From Aphanomyces cochlioides (lineage: Eukaryota; Oomycota; Saprolegniomycetes; Saprolegniales; Verrucalvaceae), in NCBI GenBank assembly GCA_019828595.1, contig JAHQRK010000003.1, positions 1,054,001-1,118,000 of the forward strand: a stretch of DNA of 64,000 nt, in the 5' to 3' direction. Shown here piece after piece: positions 11,408 through 23,521 of the stretch. The translations under genes and the position numbers were made by a program. Positions within the stretch are counted from its first letter, which is position 1. Each line of letters opens with the position of its first letter. The notes under the pieces were generated by a model. It was not told the origin of the DNA. It ran no database searches and was given only the letters and a program-made list of their open reading frames with translations.

Positions 11408-12998
11408 ATGCTCTCCACTGCAAACAACAACAAAGCTCTCCTCGCTGGCTTTGAAAACTTGATCGAGAAGACCGAGCCCGTCTTGTGCCGCGTCCTCGAA
11501 GGCTCCGTGCCAGCCTGGCTACGCAACACCGCGCTTTATCGAACTGCCCCGAGCATGTTCAACATCCCGATCGAAGGCTCGCCCGACAAGACTCGCCGCA
11601 TCCACCATTGGTTTGATGGTCTTGGTTCCATGCACCAGTTCCACGTGCGAGACGACGGCTCTGTCTGGTACCACAATCGCTTCATTGCCACGGGGGCGAA
11701 AACTGCCTTGTCAACCAGCGGCCGACCTCCCATCATGTTTGGCCAGCCGCACGATCCATGCGTGACGATATTTGGCAAAGTCGCCGCTGTCTTCAATACG
11801 CTCACGTCGAGCCACTCGCTCGATGATTGCAATTTGAACGTGACTGTCTCGTCGATGGTTCACTCGCTGGTGCCCAACACGGTGGCGGTCAAGAGCGACT
11901 ACAACTGCCTCCAGCTCGTCGACGCCGACACGTTTGAGACCAAGAAGTTCGTCCGCTACGACGCATACGATCCAAAGCTCAATGGAGCGATTGCCGTCTC
12001 CCACGAAGGTACGCCGCGCTCTGTGCTTGCAGGTTCTTGACGCTCCCATGCTAGAGTTTGATCCAGTGACGAACGAGTACTTTAACATCAACATGGACCG
12101 CATGGGCAAGCACACGGGCGTCTTTAGCATGAATGCCGATGGCGTCGTGCGGGAAGCTGTCATTACGACGCCGCCTGGACGTCCGTCCGTCTACGTGCAT
12201 TCGTTCTCATCGACGGCCAAGTATTTGATCTTGACCACGACGCCGTGTGTCGTCGACCCTTTGAAGACTCTCTGGTACAACAACTTGGCCGAAGCCATGT
12301 CGTGGCAAGGCAACAAGCATCCTGTGTTGTTCCACGTCGTGGAGCGCACTTCGATGTCGCACGTAGCGACATTTGAAGCCGCGACGCCGTTCTACTTCTT
12401 CCACTCGATCAATGCGTTCGATGATGGCGATGACATTGTCTTGGACGTGGTGCACTACGAGGATAGTCGCATCGTCCAAGAGTTTGCGATCCCAACCATG
12501 CTCGACGGTAAATGCTTCTCAACTCCCAGTCGCTACGCCCGCTACCGCTTGAACAATGTCTCGGCCCACCGTAGCCAAGTCTTGCCGCCATTTCCCAAAG
12601 TGGACGCGCCGAAGCTAGCTGCGGCTCCACTTTTGATGGAGCTGCCGACAATCAACGAGCGATTCCGCCACAGTAAAGCTTACCAGTTCGTCTACGCCGT
12701 CAACGTCACCGACAAGAGCTCGCGCTTCTTCGACTCGGTCGTCAAACTGGACGTGAACACTGGAGACGTCTTGACGTGGGCTCCGGGCGAGGGCTTCTAC
12801 CCTGGAGAGCCCATCTTCGTGCCGAATCCCAACGAAAAAGCCGAAGACGCTGGCGTTTTGCTCACGGTTGTCTTGGACGGCCACGCCAAACGCAGCCACT
12901 TGGTCGTCTTAGACGCCAAGGACTTGAGCGTCGTCGCGCGGGTGGAAGCGCCGGTCGTCGTGCCGCTTGGCTTCCATGGCATGCACAAGGCAAAATAA
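11408..12998 (+). CDS. carotenoid cleavage oxygenase (RPE65/CCD family)
   Basis: About 514 residues from two exons, 11408-12008 and 12055-12998. The family uses non-haem iron held by four His to split carotenoids or related polyenes with oxygen. All four ligands are visible: SHEEFDP (formed only across the splice, with the acceptor at CTAG|AG), VHSFSST, FFFHSINAFDD-like FYFFHSINAF, and FHGMH near the end. The N-terminal HWFDGLGSMHQF box is also present. An alternative acceptor at 12033 would bring in a stop codon, which favours the chosen splice. The start is 43 bases from the divergent kinesin-like gene, implying a shared promoter region. The substrate cannot be told from sequence. Confidence 0.88.
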
Positions 12999-13025
12999 GA
13001 GTTTTGCATCTTCATTGACCTAACA

Positions 13026-14273
13026 TTAACGACTAAAGCAAGCCGGTAGCTTGATATCCTTGTTTGCTTGGAGGTGGGCCAAGATCTTGTGGATTGGAAT
13101 CGCAGTCCGGAGCGTGTCGCCGTCACTACCAGTGTTGCATTCGCCGCAGTGATGCAGCCCCACGACGCGGTGGTCGGCCATGGAAATGACGGGTGAACCA
13201 GATGAGCCGCCGATTGTTTCGGCCATGTAGCCCAGTTGGTCCTTGCCGCATTTGTTGGTCACATGCGTGCTGGTAATCGTCGCCTTGGTGCCGTTCTTGA
13301 GGGTCATTGCAATCTTCGCGGCGGTGCCATCGGGATGCTGAGGGACGTAGATTTCATCGCCAGTCTCGGCACGATGCTTGGCGTCACGTAAGCGAAGATA
13401 AGGAACACCGATGGCATCAATCTGTCGACGAGCTTCCTTATGGAATCGCAGCAGAGCATAGTCGAGCGTCGTGTCCACCGCAATCAAGGTAGCAGATCCT
13501 CGCAGAAGAAGTTTATGCGAACAACCGAGCGCTTTGCGGTTGCAGGTATCGTCGCAGTCGGCACTTGCAGCGAGGAAACCAAAGTCCGTCGAGTCCACTT
13601 GGTCCTGCGTTCGAACGTTATGCTCGTTCGTGAGGAAATAACCATTGCAGCCAATGAGGAATCCAGTCGAATACTGTGCGACGGCACCTGCTGGACCGAC
13701 TGTCACCATGCGAGCAAGGCCGCGGCTGCTCTCGAAAGCCTTGGGGTGACTCTTCTTGTAGCACACAGCAGGCTTCCAAGATGGCTCGTTGCTCACGCAA
13801 GTTGGATTCACAAGGGACTTGCCATCTCTATCCATACGAGGAACACCACGAATATACGATCCAATCGTGACACCGTAGTGGCCCTTGGTCTGTCCGCCGC
13901 GATGTTTGTACAAGATCTTGACGGCATCACCTTCGAGTCGATCCGAGTAGAACGACGTGTCGTCGTCGTCTCCGCTGTTTCTCTTGCGGCGTCGACCTCG
14001 GCCCGTGTAGACGACAGTGGATTCGCTTGTCGAGAGAGTGAGCGAGTCGCCTTTGGGCAGGTCGAACTTGCTGAAGTGGACGTAGATAAAGCGTGCGTTC
14101 GGGTAAGCAAGACGGAAACTCGTGCTCTTGCCCAGTTGAATCGTGTGGTTGAATGCCTCAACCAGCCCAGCGTTGCCAGTCGCGTGGATCTCAGCGCTGA
14201 CATCCTGCTGAATATCTTGACCGCTACACAGGCGAGCGGCCATCAACGCTGCCAGCGCAAGTCGTCCCAGCAT
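13026..14273 (-). CDS. secreted trypsin-like (S1) serine protease
   Basis: A single-exon protein of 415 residues. I start it at the ATG at 14273 because it opens with a typical signal peptide (MLGRLALAALMAARLCSG); an upstream in-frame ATG at 14330 would bury that signal. An N-terminal beta-rich region of about 130 residues (resembling CUB or PPC-type domains, not firmly assigned) contains the basic run GRGRRRKR and acidic DDDD, a possible processing site. The protease part has the triad His218 (LTNEHNV), Asp271 (TTLDYALL) and Ser358 (GGSSGSPV), with nearby Cys pairs. It resembles glutamyl/lysyl endopeptidase-type S1 enzymes. Expected to act outside the cell. The gene is convergent with the carotenoid oxygenase, 27 bases apart. 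Confidence 0.85.
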   Translation of the reverse strand: MLGRLALAALMAARLCSGQDIQQDVSAEIHATGNAGLVEAFNHTIQLGKSTSFRLAYPNARFIYVHFSKFDLPKGDSLTLSTSESTVVYTGRGRRRKRNSGDDDDTSFYSDRLEGDAVKILYKHRGGQTKGHYGVTIGSYIRGVPRMDRDGKSLVNPTCVSNEPSWKPAVCYKKSHPKAFESSRGLARMVTVGPAGAVAQYSTGFLIGCNGYFLTNEHNVRTQDQVDSTDFGFLAASADCDDTCNRKALGCSHKLLLRGSATLIAVDTTLDYALLRFHKEARRQIDAIGVPYLRLRDAKHRAETGDEIYVPQHPDGTAAKIAMTLKNGTKATITSTHVTNKCGKDQLGYMAETIGGSSGSPVISMADHRVVGLHHCGECNTGSDGDTLRTAIPIHKILAHLQANKDIKLPACFSR

Positions 14274-15300
14274 CCTGTTGCATGCGGCTGTGCGACAGGA
14301 GTGACCACGGTATATTGCAATCAACGACAACTATCAATCATCCAATCAAAACGCTGCATTATATTATTATTCAACTTATACTTGAAAAATACGCTATTAA
14401 TTAAATATTTTTATTTAATTTTGGCAATTGTCACACTATGCACCTTGAAATCTCCCTGGACCTCCGCGATCTCCACCTTTGAGTCAAATGTCGCGCCACG
14501 CTGCTTTGGAACCACGCTAGCACAGTCTTTGCACGTTCTAACGTGGTAGTGAAAAGCCTGCACAAATGCTATTGTTTCATTCGCTCGACTGTACAAGCTG
14601 AACAAGCCCCCCAGTGCGACGAAAACGCATCCATTCAATTGTCAAGCACGAAGTGAGATGCATTAAGAAGCAACAACATATTTCTATGAACTCCAACGCG
14701 TAACTGCTAAGGCTGCAGGGGGTGTTGTTGTCGCTCGTTTGACAATGGGAACTTCCGAGCCCCCCGGCTGTGCGACGAAATCTCCGAAGTCTGGCAAGTT
14801 GGTTCAATCGTCTTTCAGCATGGCGAAAAATATCGAGACGAATCACAACGACTGCGTGATCGAATCTCAAACATGCCAAGGGCATACATACAAGCGAATG
14901 CATTGAAAGCATTGCAAAGTCCATTGGAAATAGCCGTCAGAGCTATCTCATATCTCAACTGGCAGCTTGAAGAAGTCACCAAAACCCCTTGAAACTCCAA
15001 ACGACGCTCATCCTGGTTAGCGCTATGCAAACAACATGCTTAGAGGCACCTTAGAGCAACAGAGTTGGTCGCAGTCACATATCCATGGCCTAGCTTGGCA
15101 TCAGCCGAATAACCGACTTGGTATTTTTAGCCATGAAACCGACAGAGCAACACCTTGCATGACGCGCCGAGGACATCGTCGTTTGCAGTAATTTGATTGG
15201 ATAATTCACAATTAAATTCGCTGATTGGCTAAAAATTTAATCAATTTAGCCAATTATATAATGTTTATTAGTGCTCAAGGATGAAACGGCCAGTGTTGCA
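14274..15300. other. intergenic between protease and acyltransferase genes
   Basis: Short overlapping frames on the minus strand (14411-14638, 14577-14924) have no recognisable domain. The 14350-14420 part is AT-rich. The only supported site is the CCAAT palindrome at 15224-15254. Confidence 0.5.
15224..15254 (+). promoter_or_regulatory. inverted CCAAT palindrome, candidate core promoter
   Basis: ATTGGCTAAA and its exact inverse TTTAGCCAAT flank an AT core, with TATATAA immediately after. It lies 46 bases before the acyltransferase ATG at 15301. The same arrangement recurs at 30095 and 31978. Confidence 0.55.
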
Positions 15301-16620
15301 ATGACCTTGGTCTTGACGGGTCTCATCCGCGGCGCCTGGACGCTCGTGTGGCTCGTGCTCAATCTTCTTGTCTTGCTCGTCTATGAGGTAGCAGCATGTT
15401 CCCTGCGGCCGTTCAGTCGGTCGCTCTACCGACGCGCGATTGGGTACGACCTTGACGAAATCGCAATTCTTGACGTATGTTCAACAGACGATGCTTTGCT
15501 CTGTACGTGGAGATCATGGCGCGCAGCTTCCCCAAGTGCGATCTCATCGTTTCGTACGTGAAATCCACCCACGAACGCTCTGAATATGATTACTAGGGGC
15601 GACATGCCGACTGACACGTCAAAACCCATCTTTATCATTGCCAACCATCAAGTCGACGCCGACTGGTGGTACCTCTCTGAGCGTAAGCAGCGTCGACGAC
15701 AACGAGCGCCATTGAAAATGACATGCTTGTAGTTATGCGCTGCGTGGGTGCCGCGGGGAATCTCAAAATCGCGATGAAACACTCGTTGCGATCGTTGCCG
15801 TTGGTTGGATGGGGTATGGAGATGATGGATTTTCTCTTCCTCCATCGCGATATCAAGCTTGATCGACCGCTCATTCAAGCGCACATGCAAAGCTTTGTCC
15901 AAGATAACTTTCCATTCTGGATGCTCTTGTTCCCCGAGGGGACGACCATCTACTCGGAATACGTGACGAAATCCCACGAATTTGCCGTGCAGCAGAAGAG
16001 ACCTCGGCTTCATCGTGTCTTGTTACCACGGACGACGGGTCTCAAACTCATGCTCGAGTCTTTCAAAGACAGCCCCATCCAGCCTGAAATCTACGATATT
16101 ACGATGGGATTTCCAGGATACAGCGGCGAAGTCCCAACGTATGACATGTTCTACGACCGCAACATTGACGTGCAGCTGCCCACAATGAACAAACTCTTCA
16201 TGGGACAAGGTCCATCAAACGTTCACTTGCACTGCCGACGATTTACGATGGATCAAGTCGGCCCAGACGTTGAAAAGTTTCTCGACAAGCTCTGGGTGGA
16301 CAAAGAAGTCATGATGAACGAGTTCATCGAGCATCAAGTAAGTTGTAGTCGCTTCAAGTAGTCCTGACGAGTCTGCGCAGTGTTTTCTGTCGAAAAAAGA
16401 CATGTCGCGCGTCTTGCGTCCATCGGTACGCTCTGTCTCTCCAAGAATCACATTGACCTTGTCGTAGACATCATCCAAAGCCGTCGGACAGCTTTGGTTT
16501 GCTGGTTTTGCGTCTTTCTGCCTTTTCCCAATGCTCTTCGCTTGCTATCTCATCGGTCGATTCCTTCGTTATATCTTTGGTGGCATCAAGATTATCCCCA
16601 AGACACTTCGAACTGACTAA
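15301..16620 (+). CDS. lysophospholipid acyltransferase (LCLAT1/AGPAT-type, PlsC domain)
   Basis: About 367 residues from six exons: 15301-15474, 15513-15553, 15597-15682, 15733-16337, 16381-16425 and 16468-16620. Family enzymes transfer an acyl chain from acyl-CoA to a lysophospholipid at the ER membrane. The catalytic NHxxxD motif appears as ANHQVDADWWYLSE, and the substrate-binding motif as LLFPEGTTIY. Hydrophobic helices lie at the N-terminus (LVWLVLNLLVLLVYEV) and near the C-terminus (LWFAGFASFCLFPMLFACYL), like the animal lysocardiolipin acyltransferases. An earlier GTG-initiated reading from 15271 is not needed. The RCC1-repeat gene follows on the same strand after 76 bases. Which lysolipid is used cannot be decided here. 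Confidence 0.87.
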
Positions 16621-16696
16621 CTCTCCTTAATCTACATCACGTTTATGTCGGTTTCATCTTCCTGTTACGAATCGGTTTCAAGATTCCAAGCTCGTC

Positions 16697-19421
16697 ATGG
16701 TTACGCACAGGCGGGCCAACCACGCGACTGTACGCCCTGTGCGGCCACGTACTGCTAAAATAGCGGTTCCGCATGGCGTTGAGAGATCTTCCAGTTCTCT
16801 GTTGACGCTCAAAGCATCCGTGAAGAACCTGCGTCTGCGGCGTGGTGGCGACACGACGTACACACTCTGTGTTGACCATAGCCCATTGATCGTACGTCGT
16901 GGTTGCACCCTGTCAATCATACTTCCCATGCTTTGTAGACACAAAAAGTCGTCGTCACGATTGCAATCCCTGACAAAGTCACTGGCATTACGCTGTCCCC
17001 CACTGAGGCAAGGCGTTCGTCGACCGAATCTTCATCGTGCGTTGATAGATTTCGTTCACGCGGTACAATTACCGACAGCCCCAACCGATTACATTGCGTG
17101 CAGCCGACTCGGCAGAACTCTTTCGCTTCACAATCGTCCACACTGCACATTCTGTGGATAGTGTGACGAGCATGATGTCTGTGAATGTTCAAATCGTGGC
17201 GAAGCAGCCCCGCTTTGTATTTTGCTTCGGCTCCGGTGAGAATGGAAGGCTTGGTATTGCCCACCGCAGCGATAAACGAGATGCCAATGCATTCACACCG
17301 ACGCCACTTGGATCCAAGTGGCTCGTCCCTGCCCATGTGGCTTGTGGCAAAGCACACACAGCCATAATTGACGCGAATGCACATCTCTATTGCTGTGGTA
17401 GCTCAGTTATCCCTTCGCGCACGCCACAACTATGGTGTAGGTCGAGGGAGCGATGGCCAACTTGGCCAGATCCACCAAGATAACGTCAAAGTTGCCACTG
17501 TCGTTCCCAAGCTCATGAATATGCAGGTCGATATCCTCCTAAAAGGCGGCTGAAGCTTCGTGTAGGTGACTCATGTTTCCTGTGGCGCCAACCACACATT
17601 GTGCATCGTGAATCAAACGTGGGGCTATGCGTGGGGCGACAACTCAGCTGGGCAGGTAAGAACCCCCACGGAGAGGCTCGTATGGCTCAAACTGTGTTGC
17701 GTTAGCTTGGATTGAATCTCAAAGCCAAGCATCAATTGACACCAAGCCGCATCCACGGTCTTTCCCACTTGCGCAAGTTTGTCTGTGGAGGAAATCATTC
17801 GTTTGCAATCACGACAATGGGCGATTTCTTGGTCGCTGGGTGCAATATCGGTGAGATTGCAGCGGAGCATGTTGAAAGATCTTACTGATGGAAATCTCGT
17901 AGCTGGACAACTGGGCTTGGGCGATACGACTCGACGTTCTGCCTTCACGCTCAATCCACATTTGCACCACGTTGAAAGCCTCGCGAGTGGTGTGTACCAT
18001 GCCATCGCCCATACGACTTCACCCCATGGTGGCGTCTTTGTCTGGGGCTGCGGTGACAACGGAAGACTTGGTCTCGGTCATCACGAGTCCGCCTCCACGC
18101 CGCAGCCTCTTGATGTACTTGCATCCCCCTTGACTTCTCAAAATGACATGACGTCTAGGAGTTTGACGACGTTCAAGTTCGACAGATCGCAGCAGGAGGT
18201 AGTCATACTGCCTTGGTCACTGAGGTAAGCCAGCTTTGTTCAAGTGAACGTAAATGCGCAGACGGGAGGTTTGTGGATGTGGGGAGCCAATGCGTACGGC
18301 CAACTCGGGGATGGGCTCCACACTGATCGGCTAGCGCCACATCGTCTTCGAATGTTTCATGGGAAGGTCGTGCAAACCATGTAAGTCAACAATCCACTGC
18401 GCAGGTTGCCCTGACTCTGGTCGAGGTAGAATGTTGGGGGAATGGCACTCGGTGGCTTTGACCGACGATGGATCTATTTATGCATGGGGATTCGGTGAAG
18501 AAGGCCAAGTATGTCCATGCTCCATGTGCTGGTTGTCACTTGTGGGATAGCTTGGTCTTGGGGACGACCGGAATACGAGCTTTCCTCTCGAAGTGACCGC
18601 ACTCTCGGGAACTTCGCCCATCTCCGTGTCGTGTGGAGCAACGCACACTGTCGTCATCACAGCTCAAGAGGTGTCACGTCGCGCGAAACAAGAACAATGC
18701 CAAGACGTACGTCAGCTCACTCGTTCTCTCGGCAATGTCCTCGTAGGATGAAAAGAAGGCTCTCGGGATGGAGCAGAGGCGGCTCTTGCTTCGAAAGTCC
18801 ATGCGCTGGAAGCAAATGTCGTCCATGAGCGTCGTCACTGAGGAGACATCATATCCAAAGGAGTCGTTTGAACCCAAGCCACCTCCTGCAGCAGCCACCC
18901 CTCGCAAACTGCCCAAGCGACCTCAAACTGCTCGACCACATCGAGAGGAGCCATCGGCTGGTGGATGTGATCACGTTGTGCCGTGGAGAGAGCGGCCTTT
19001 GACGTCACGAACATCCGTTCGAACGGCTTTGCGGTAAGATAGTCCAAGCAATGTGTGAAACTCGACGGTGCTGTCGTGGTGTAGACAAGAATTCCACGCC
19101 TTGAGCTTGCTGAAGCGACAGATTTCCACCGCTTCCAGGCCACTTGTGTGCGAGGCATTGGCAAGAAAGGAGGAAACGCTCAAAGCGCAAGCACGAGTCG
19201 ATCCGTTTGAGGCGCTAGTTTCGCCACCGACAACCACACAGACGCCAAGACGACTCGAACCAAGGCGTCGCCCACAAACAGCTCTGACCAGTCGAAACCA
19301 GCTGCCAGAGATGGCCCTACTTCCACGCGAGGAGAGCTGGTCGAATCTCCTTGCTGACGACGACGATGATGAGCCTTTAGACTCTGTCTTGGAAGAAGAA
19401 ATGAAACTCGGATGGGACTAA
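16697..19421 (+). CDS. RCC1-repeat (beta-propeller) protein
   Basis: About 729 residues from 13 exons: 16697-16891, 16939-17062, 17104-17397, 17441-17526, 17566-17655, 17706-17850, 17903-18114, 18159-18224, 18262-18380, 18430-18508, 18551-18706, 18747-19033 and 19085-19421. All introns are GT-AG, 30-51 bases. After a Ser/Arg-rich N-terminal part of about 130 residues come several RCC1 blades, each ending in a GxNxxGQLGxG-type turn (VFCFGSGENGRLG, YAWGDNSAGQLGL, FVWGCGDNGRLGLG, WMWGANAYGQLGDG, YAWGFGEEGQLGLGDD) paired with VSCGxxHT strands. Introns often fall right at the GQ/LG turn. The C-terminal 200 residues are charged with a DDDDDE acidic patch near the end. RCC1 folds act as GTPase exchange factors or scaffolds; the role here is open. 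The N-terminal exon junctions are less sure than the blades. Confidence 0.82.
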
Positions 19422-19453
19422 GACGAAGTCCATTGCAATATATTGCCGCAGAA

Positions 19454-20538
19454 TTACAATTCAGGGTATTTGGTAGGCTTGGCCGGCGTTGATGCTGTAG
19501 TCGACGCTGGAGTAGTCACATGAGGCGACACTGGAGTCGAGACTGGTGGAGGAGGGCTCACGATGGGATTTGGAATCGCACTGAGTGGGTTCGGCACATG
19601 TTGGCTCACTTGCGTGACAACTTGATGCGTCAATGGCCCAGCCAACGCAGCAGCCGTCGACAAAAGCGACTGGACGCCAATGCTGAGCATGCCAGCAACA
19701 TCTTGAGCCTACAATACCATCAGAAGCCTGCCAAAGCGGCCCAGGACGATACATTGTTGGGCAACTCGCCCAGAGCAATCGCTTCTTCAATGCGGCGATC
19801 CAGGAATCGCCACGTTTCTTCATGGTTGGGTGATTGATCGGTGAGCATAAAAAGTTCTGCCACCCACAGTAAGATGTAAGGTCGGCAAGCAGACTTACCA
19901 GTTGATGTGTAGACACCAGTGAGCACAGCGCGCTTTGTGTACCTAGATGAAAATCTAAGACGACGCGAAAGTGCAGATTGGTTTTACCATGACATGTCGG
20001 TGGAACGATCACCAGCATAGACCCAGATATCATCGATCATTTCGGCCAATTTCTTGACAGTTGTCGGGGCATTTTGAGGCAAGGCACCCAGGGCCATAGC
20101 TTGTGGCCACATACTAAGATATGGCGCGAGAATTTCCAAGCGGAACTTGATTCCACGTTTGAGGCGGTCGGTCACGGGGAGGTCTTCGGTTTCCGCGGCC
20201 AATTTGTCTTGAACTTGGCGTTGCACGTCGTCCATAAAGTACTCAACGAGCTCAATCGGTCCTCGAGGAAACATGCCATGGGCCACCGATGGAAAACCTG
20301 CGTCACGGGCGCCATTTCCAAGCGATTCAAGTGTCCACCTGTGCCATACGTCAACTCAACCAATACGAGCCACACAACTTTCGTACCCGGAAGTATTGAC
20401 ATGGCGCAACCCGTGGGTCAAGATGACCTGGCTTGGATCTTGCTGCTTCGGTGGCTCTAAAGGCGTAGCAGCAGACGCAGCGCTCGTGAATGCGCGCGAC
20501 GAGAGGCCAATGCGACGGATCGACCGTTGGAGAAACAT
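19454..20538 (-). CDS. COQ9: ubiquinone biosynthesis protein COQ9
   Basis: About 301 residues from five exons: 20538-20387, 20338-19988, 19942-19899, 19856-19753 and 19708-19454. COQ9 binds lipids and presents coenzyme-Q intermediates to COQ7 at the mitochondrial inner membrane. The N-terminus (MFLQRSIRRIGLSSRAF) looks like a mitochondrial presequence. Family marks include HVNTSGWTLESLGNGA (made across the first splice), HGMFPRGPIELVEYF, LPQNAPTTVKKLAEMIDDIW and YAGDRSTDMSWYTKRAVL, then TELFMLTDQSPNHEETWRFL. An odd Pro/Thr/Ser-rich tail of some 40 residues ends the protein. The stop lies 32 bases from that of the RCC1-repeat gene. Confidence 0.93.
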
Positions 20539-20673
20539 GTTGCTCGACGAATTCCACTTGTCTGCAATGGAATCCGTTACATTGGCGTACGAGTCTTCTT
20601 TATTAATATTAACTGTATACTTAATTTTTTTATAATGAATTAAATATTGATATTAAATTTTATTGAAATTTCC

Positions 20674-20685
20674 GTATCCGGATAC
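20674..20685. promoter_or_regulatory. GTATCCGGATAC palindrome upstream of a gene
   Basis: A perfect 12-base palindrome, 47 bases before the ATG at 20733 and after an AT-rich stretch. It shares its ATCCGG/CCGGAT halves with sites at 26331 and 35611. Function is inferred from position only. Confidence 0.4.
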
Positions 20686-20732
20686 GATCAAAAAGCGATC
20701 ATGGAAGATGATGCGACCGACGTGGAGGTACG

Positions 20733-21892
20733 ATGCTGGAAATGGCGAAAGCTCACGAAGAAGAGCAGAGACCGAGCGTCAAATCGATGTGGCCAAAGAC
20801 TGCAGCTGGAAAAATGACCCTACGCGACGATTTCAAGCCGATTCCATCGTATTTTGCATGGGTAGAACGACTGTTCATGAACCAAAAGATTGGATCCATG
20901 ACACTGTTGCGTAGGGAAAAGTCGATGCGATGAATGATATACGCCAACCATCGCCTGTTGGAAGTGACACAGAGGTAGAAGCTAGCAATATGCATGCATG
21001 AGATCGATGGAATTAGTCACTCAAGCGAGCTGCCAAGCAAAACCTCGTAGCATTGCACAAGGCAAATCGAAATCTCCACGCGATGCAAACGAAACGAGAG
21101 TCTGAGCTCTCCGAGGCAGAGAAAAGACGTCTGCTGTGCAAGGAGAATATCCAAAGGTTGCAGGAACAATTGGCCAAGCCACGCACTGCAATTCGAAGTG
21201 GAAAGCAGACAAATGCTGCTGAAAAGCATGTTCATTTCGACACTTCGCAGGATGAACGCTACATGAGTACTGCCGACATCAAGACCACATTGGAGTCACA
21301 TCTTCGAGATCGATTTGTTCGTCCACCGTCTCGACAAAAGTCACGCAGTCGGCGTATTGTCCGTCATTGTCAACGCAAGTCCAAGCATCAAGGTGTCCAC
21401 CCCTTGCACTCTTCCCATGTTGTTGAGGCTCCACCAAAGCCAAGATCAAAGCCACACTTGCTCAAAGTGAAGCGCGCTCCGTCCAAGAAGGCCAGGATTC
21501 AACCATCGACAAAGACGCAATGGCTTCGTCCTGCATTTCGAAAGCTCGTCTTCTTCAGAGAGAAGGAGCTTCATCCAAATGCCAAGGCCATGCCAACGAC
21601 GCCACCACCGATTCCACCGCTTGCGTTAGCTGCTGCATCCAAGTCCAAACGTGCTGACTTACTCCGCCGTCATGATGCACTCAAAAGACTCGGGGTACGA
21701 GTAACAACGCCGTCGTCGTCACTGCCTTTGTGTCTAGAATCCCGTCTATCTCCACCTGCGGTATCCTCCATACGCCCCGCATCGCCACTACATCACAGAG
21801 TACAAGGACAAGTTTCGTCCTCCCCAGGAACAAAGACGCCCGCGGCCTTTAATGCTGACTTAATGCCCCGAGAGTCCAAAGGCTATCAATAA
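20733..21892 (+). CDS. charged coiled-coil protein of unknown function
   Basis: I do not recognise this protein. About 354 residues come from three exons, 20733-20861, 20915-20974 and 21017-21892, with GT-AG introns that restore frame. The N-terminal part is hydrophilic (DDFKPIPSYFAW). A helical, probably coiled-coil segment follows across the second junction (RAAKQNLVALHKANRNLHAM ... SELSEAEKRRLLCKENIQRL). The rest is very basic, with RRIVRHCQRK and SRQKSRSR-type stretches that could be nuclear localisation signals, and Pro/Ser-rich runs (TTPPPIPPLALAAASKSK). The start is uncertain: an ATG at 20701 is in another frame and cannot be joined by any visible intron. Confidence 0.62.
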
Positions 21893-22265
21893 TGAACTCT
21901 GCGTTGGCTTTAGTCGCAACGTACTCGAGAGACTAGGTTATATTTCTGGCGACGCTACTGACGGTCGGAGGACTGGAGCATGCGCATGCGTTCGTGCAAT
22001 GCTTTGGTCTCTAGGTAGACCCGACGCCTCTCCATGGCTAGCATGTCTTCGTAGTCACTCCTACGACTGTATTCAGTCAAATCGTTGGAGAAAGGATGTA
22101 CTTTGTATTCTTTGTGGGACCAACGGGTGTGCTAGTGACAAGTCAGACGAGGTGAGGATGATCTCGTACGTCGGTGGACTTGGGCTCTCTGTAAATGGTG
22201 ATGGAGCATTCTTGAGCTTATCCATGCGCTCCTTGTAGAGGCGAGCAGCTCTCTATCATCATGGT
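21893..22265. other. gap between convergent genes
   Basis: About 370 bases. A plus-strand frame of 79 codons (21999-22238) is the only open frame and resembles no known family. I see no promoter-like palindrome. Confidence 0.45.
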
Positions 22266-23521
22266 TTAGACGAGGAACGACGTGAGAGGCTTGACTTGAT
22301 TGTCGAGGAATTGCTGCCGAGCGAGATCTTCAGAAGTGAAAGCCATGTCAGCTGGTTTCGACTCGATTTGCTCCGAGGATGCCTGGCCATGGAGACTTGG
22401 CAAGACGTCCATCAATGAAGTCTGAATGAGAGGAAGCACTGGCGCTGGTGCAGAGGATCGAGGTGGAGGGAATGGTGCGACCGATCGTTGGGGTTGGCCT
22501 GGAAGATAGCTGGCAAATTGCATCAAGTAAATTTGCACGACTGGCAAGGCAAGGGCTTCAGAGGCGCTTGGTCGTTGCTGCAAATGACATTGTAAGTGTT
22601 GGAGAGACTTAGGTCACCTCTGGAGCTTTGGACAAGAGCAGACCAACGAGCTGTTGGATGTCTGATGGAACATGCGATGGTAGCGGGTCTGGCGTGGCCT
22701 GTGTGATCTTCTTCACGATGAGAGGCATCGACTTGGCATAGAATGGAGACTTGAGCGTGATCAACTCGTACAGGATGCAACCAAGGCCCCACACGTCACT
22801 CTTGGCATTGTAGTCGTCCCCTTGGCAGATCTCTGGAGATCTACAGCCAAGTTAGTCATGGCCTTGTCGACGGCTGGATGACGTACAAGTACAAGGGTGT
22901 TCCAATTTGAGTCTGTGCGACGTCAAGTGTGTGGTTGAGAGCTTTCGCGATGCCAAAGTCCCCTAGCTTCACAATACCTTGGCCATTCAAGAAGACATTC
23001 TACACATGGATGGCTCAGACTAGAGAGCGTCGTGTGTACGTGCTTGCGGTTTGATATCCCTGCAGAGTGATGACCAAAGCTGGAGAGACTTGCGGCTTAC
23101 CGATGCAGTATGTTCTTGCTGTGGAGATACGCTAATGCCAGGCATATCTGGATGAATATGCGCATGATTTCGCAATCGTGCAAAGGTTGCTCGCATCTAC
23201 GTCGTCATGACAAAGATAGTCGCTGAGGGCGTACTTGGGTTGCGATTGAGCTGTGAACGCACTCAAGTCTCCACCGTCTGCGTATTCCATGATGAGCCAT
23301 GAGAGTCTCGCGTTGGGTTCATGGACGATACGAATGAAGCGGATGATATTGGGATGGTTGAGGGATTGCAGTACTTGTGCTTCTTCAACAGCTTGGCTGT
23401 CGTCCCGTCTGATACGAATCGACTTGGCCACCGCTAGCTCCTTGGTCGTTTGGTGTTGAACTAAGATCGCTTCGCCGTGGCTGCCACGTCCAAGCTCTCG
23501 AATCTTGTCGTATTCATCCAT
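22266..23521 (-). CDS. NEK-type serine/threonine protein kinase
   Basis: About 348 residues from six exons: 23521-23235, 23196-23101, 23059-23044 (16 bases), 22999-22887, 22840-22618 and 22577-22266. The start ATG at 23521 opens [20 protein letters not shown], a NEK-like glycine loop. Next come the ATP Lys (AVAKS), [32 protein letters not shown] and [12 protein letters not shown], all typical NEK marks. The intron splitting PQ from NV begins with GC instead of GT (23043); every GT alternative breaks the conserved motif. The C-terminal 90 residues are Pro-rich without coiled coil. NEK kinases act in cell-cycle and cilium control; the exact role is unknown. Confidence 0.87.

Noticed and set aside
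17092..17172. RCC1-repeat gene starting at the ATG near 17172 with a separate small gene before it
   Set aside because: An intron 17063-17103 with good GT-AG ends joins the upstream exons in frame, so one gene is simpler.
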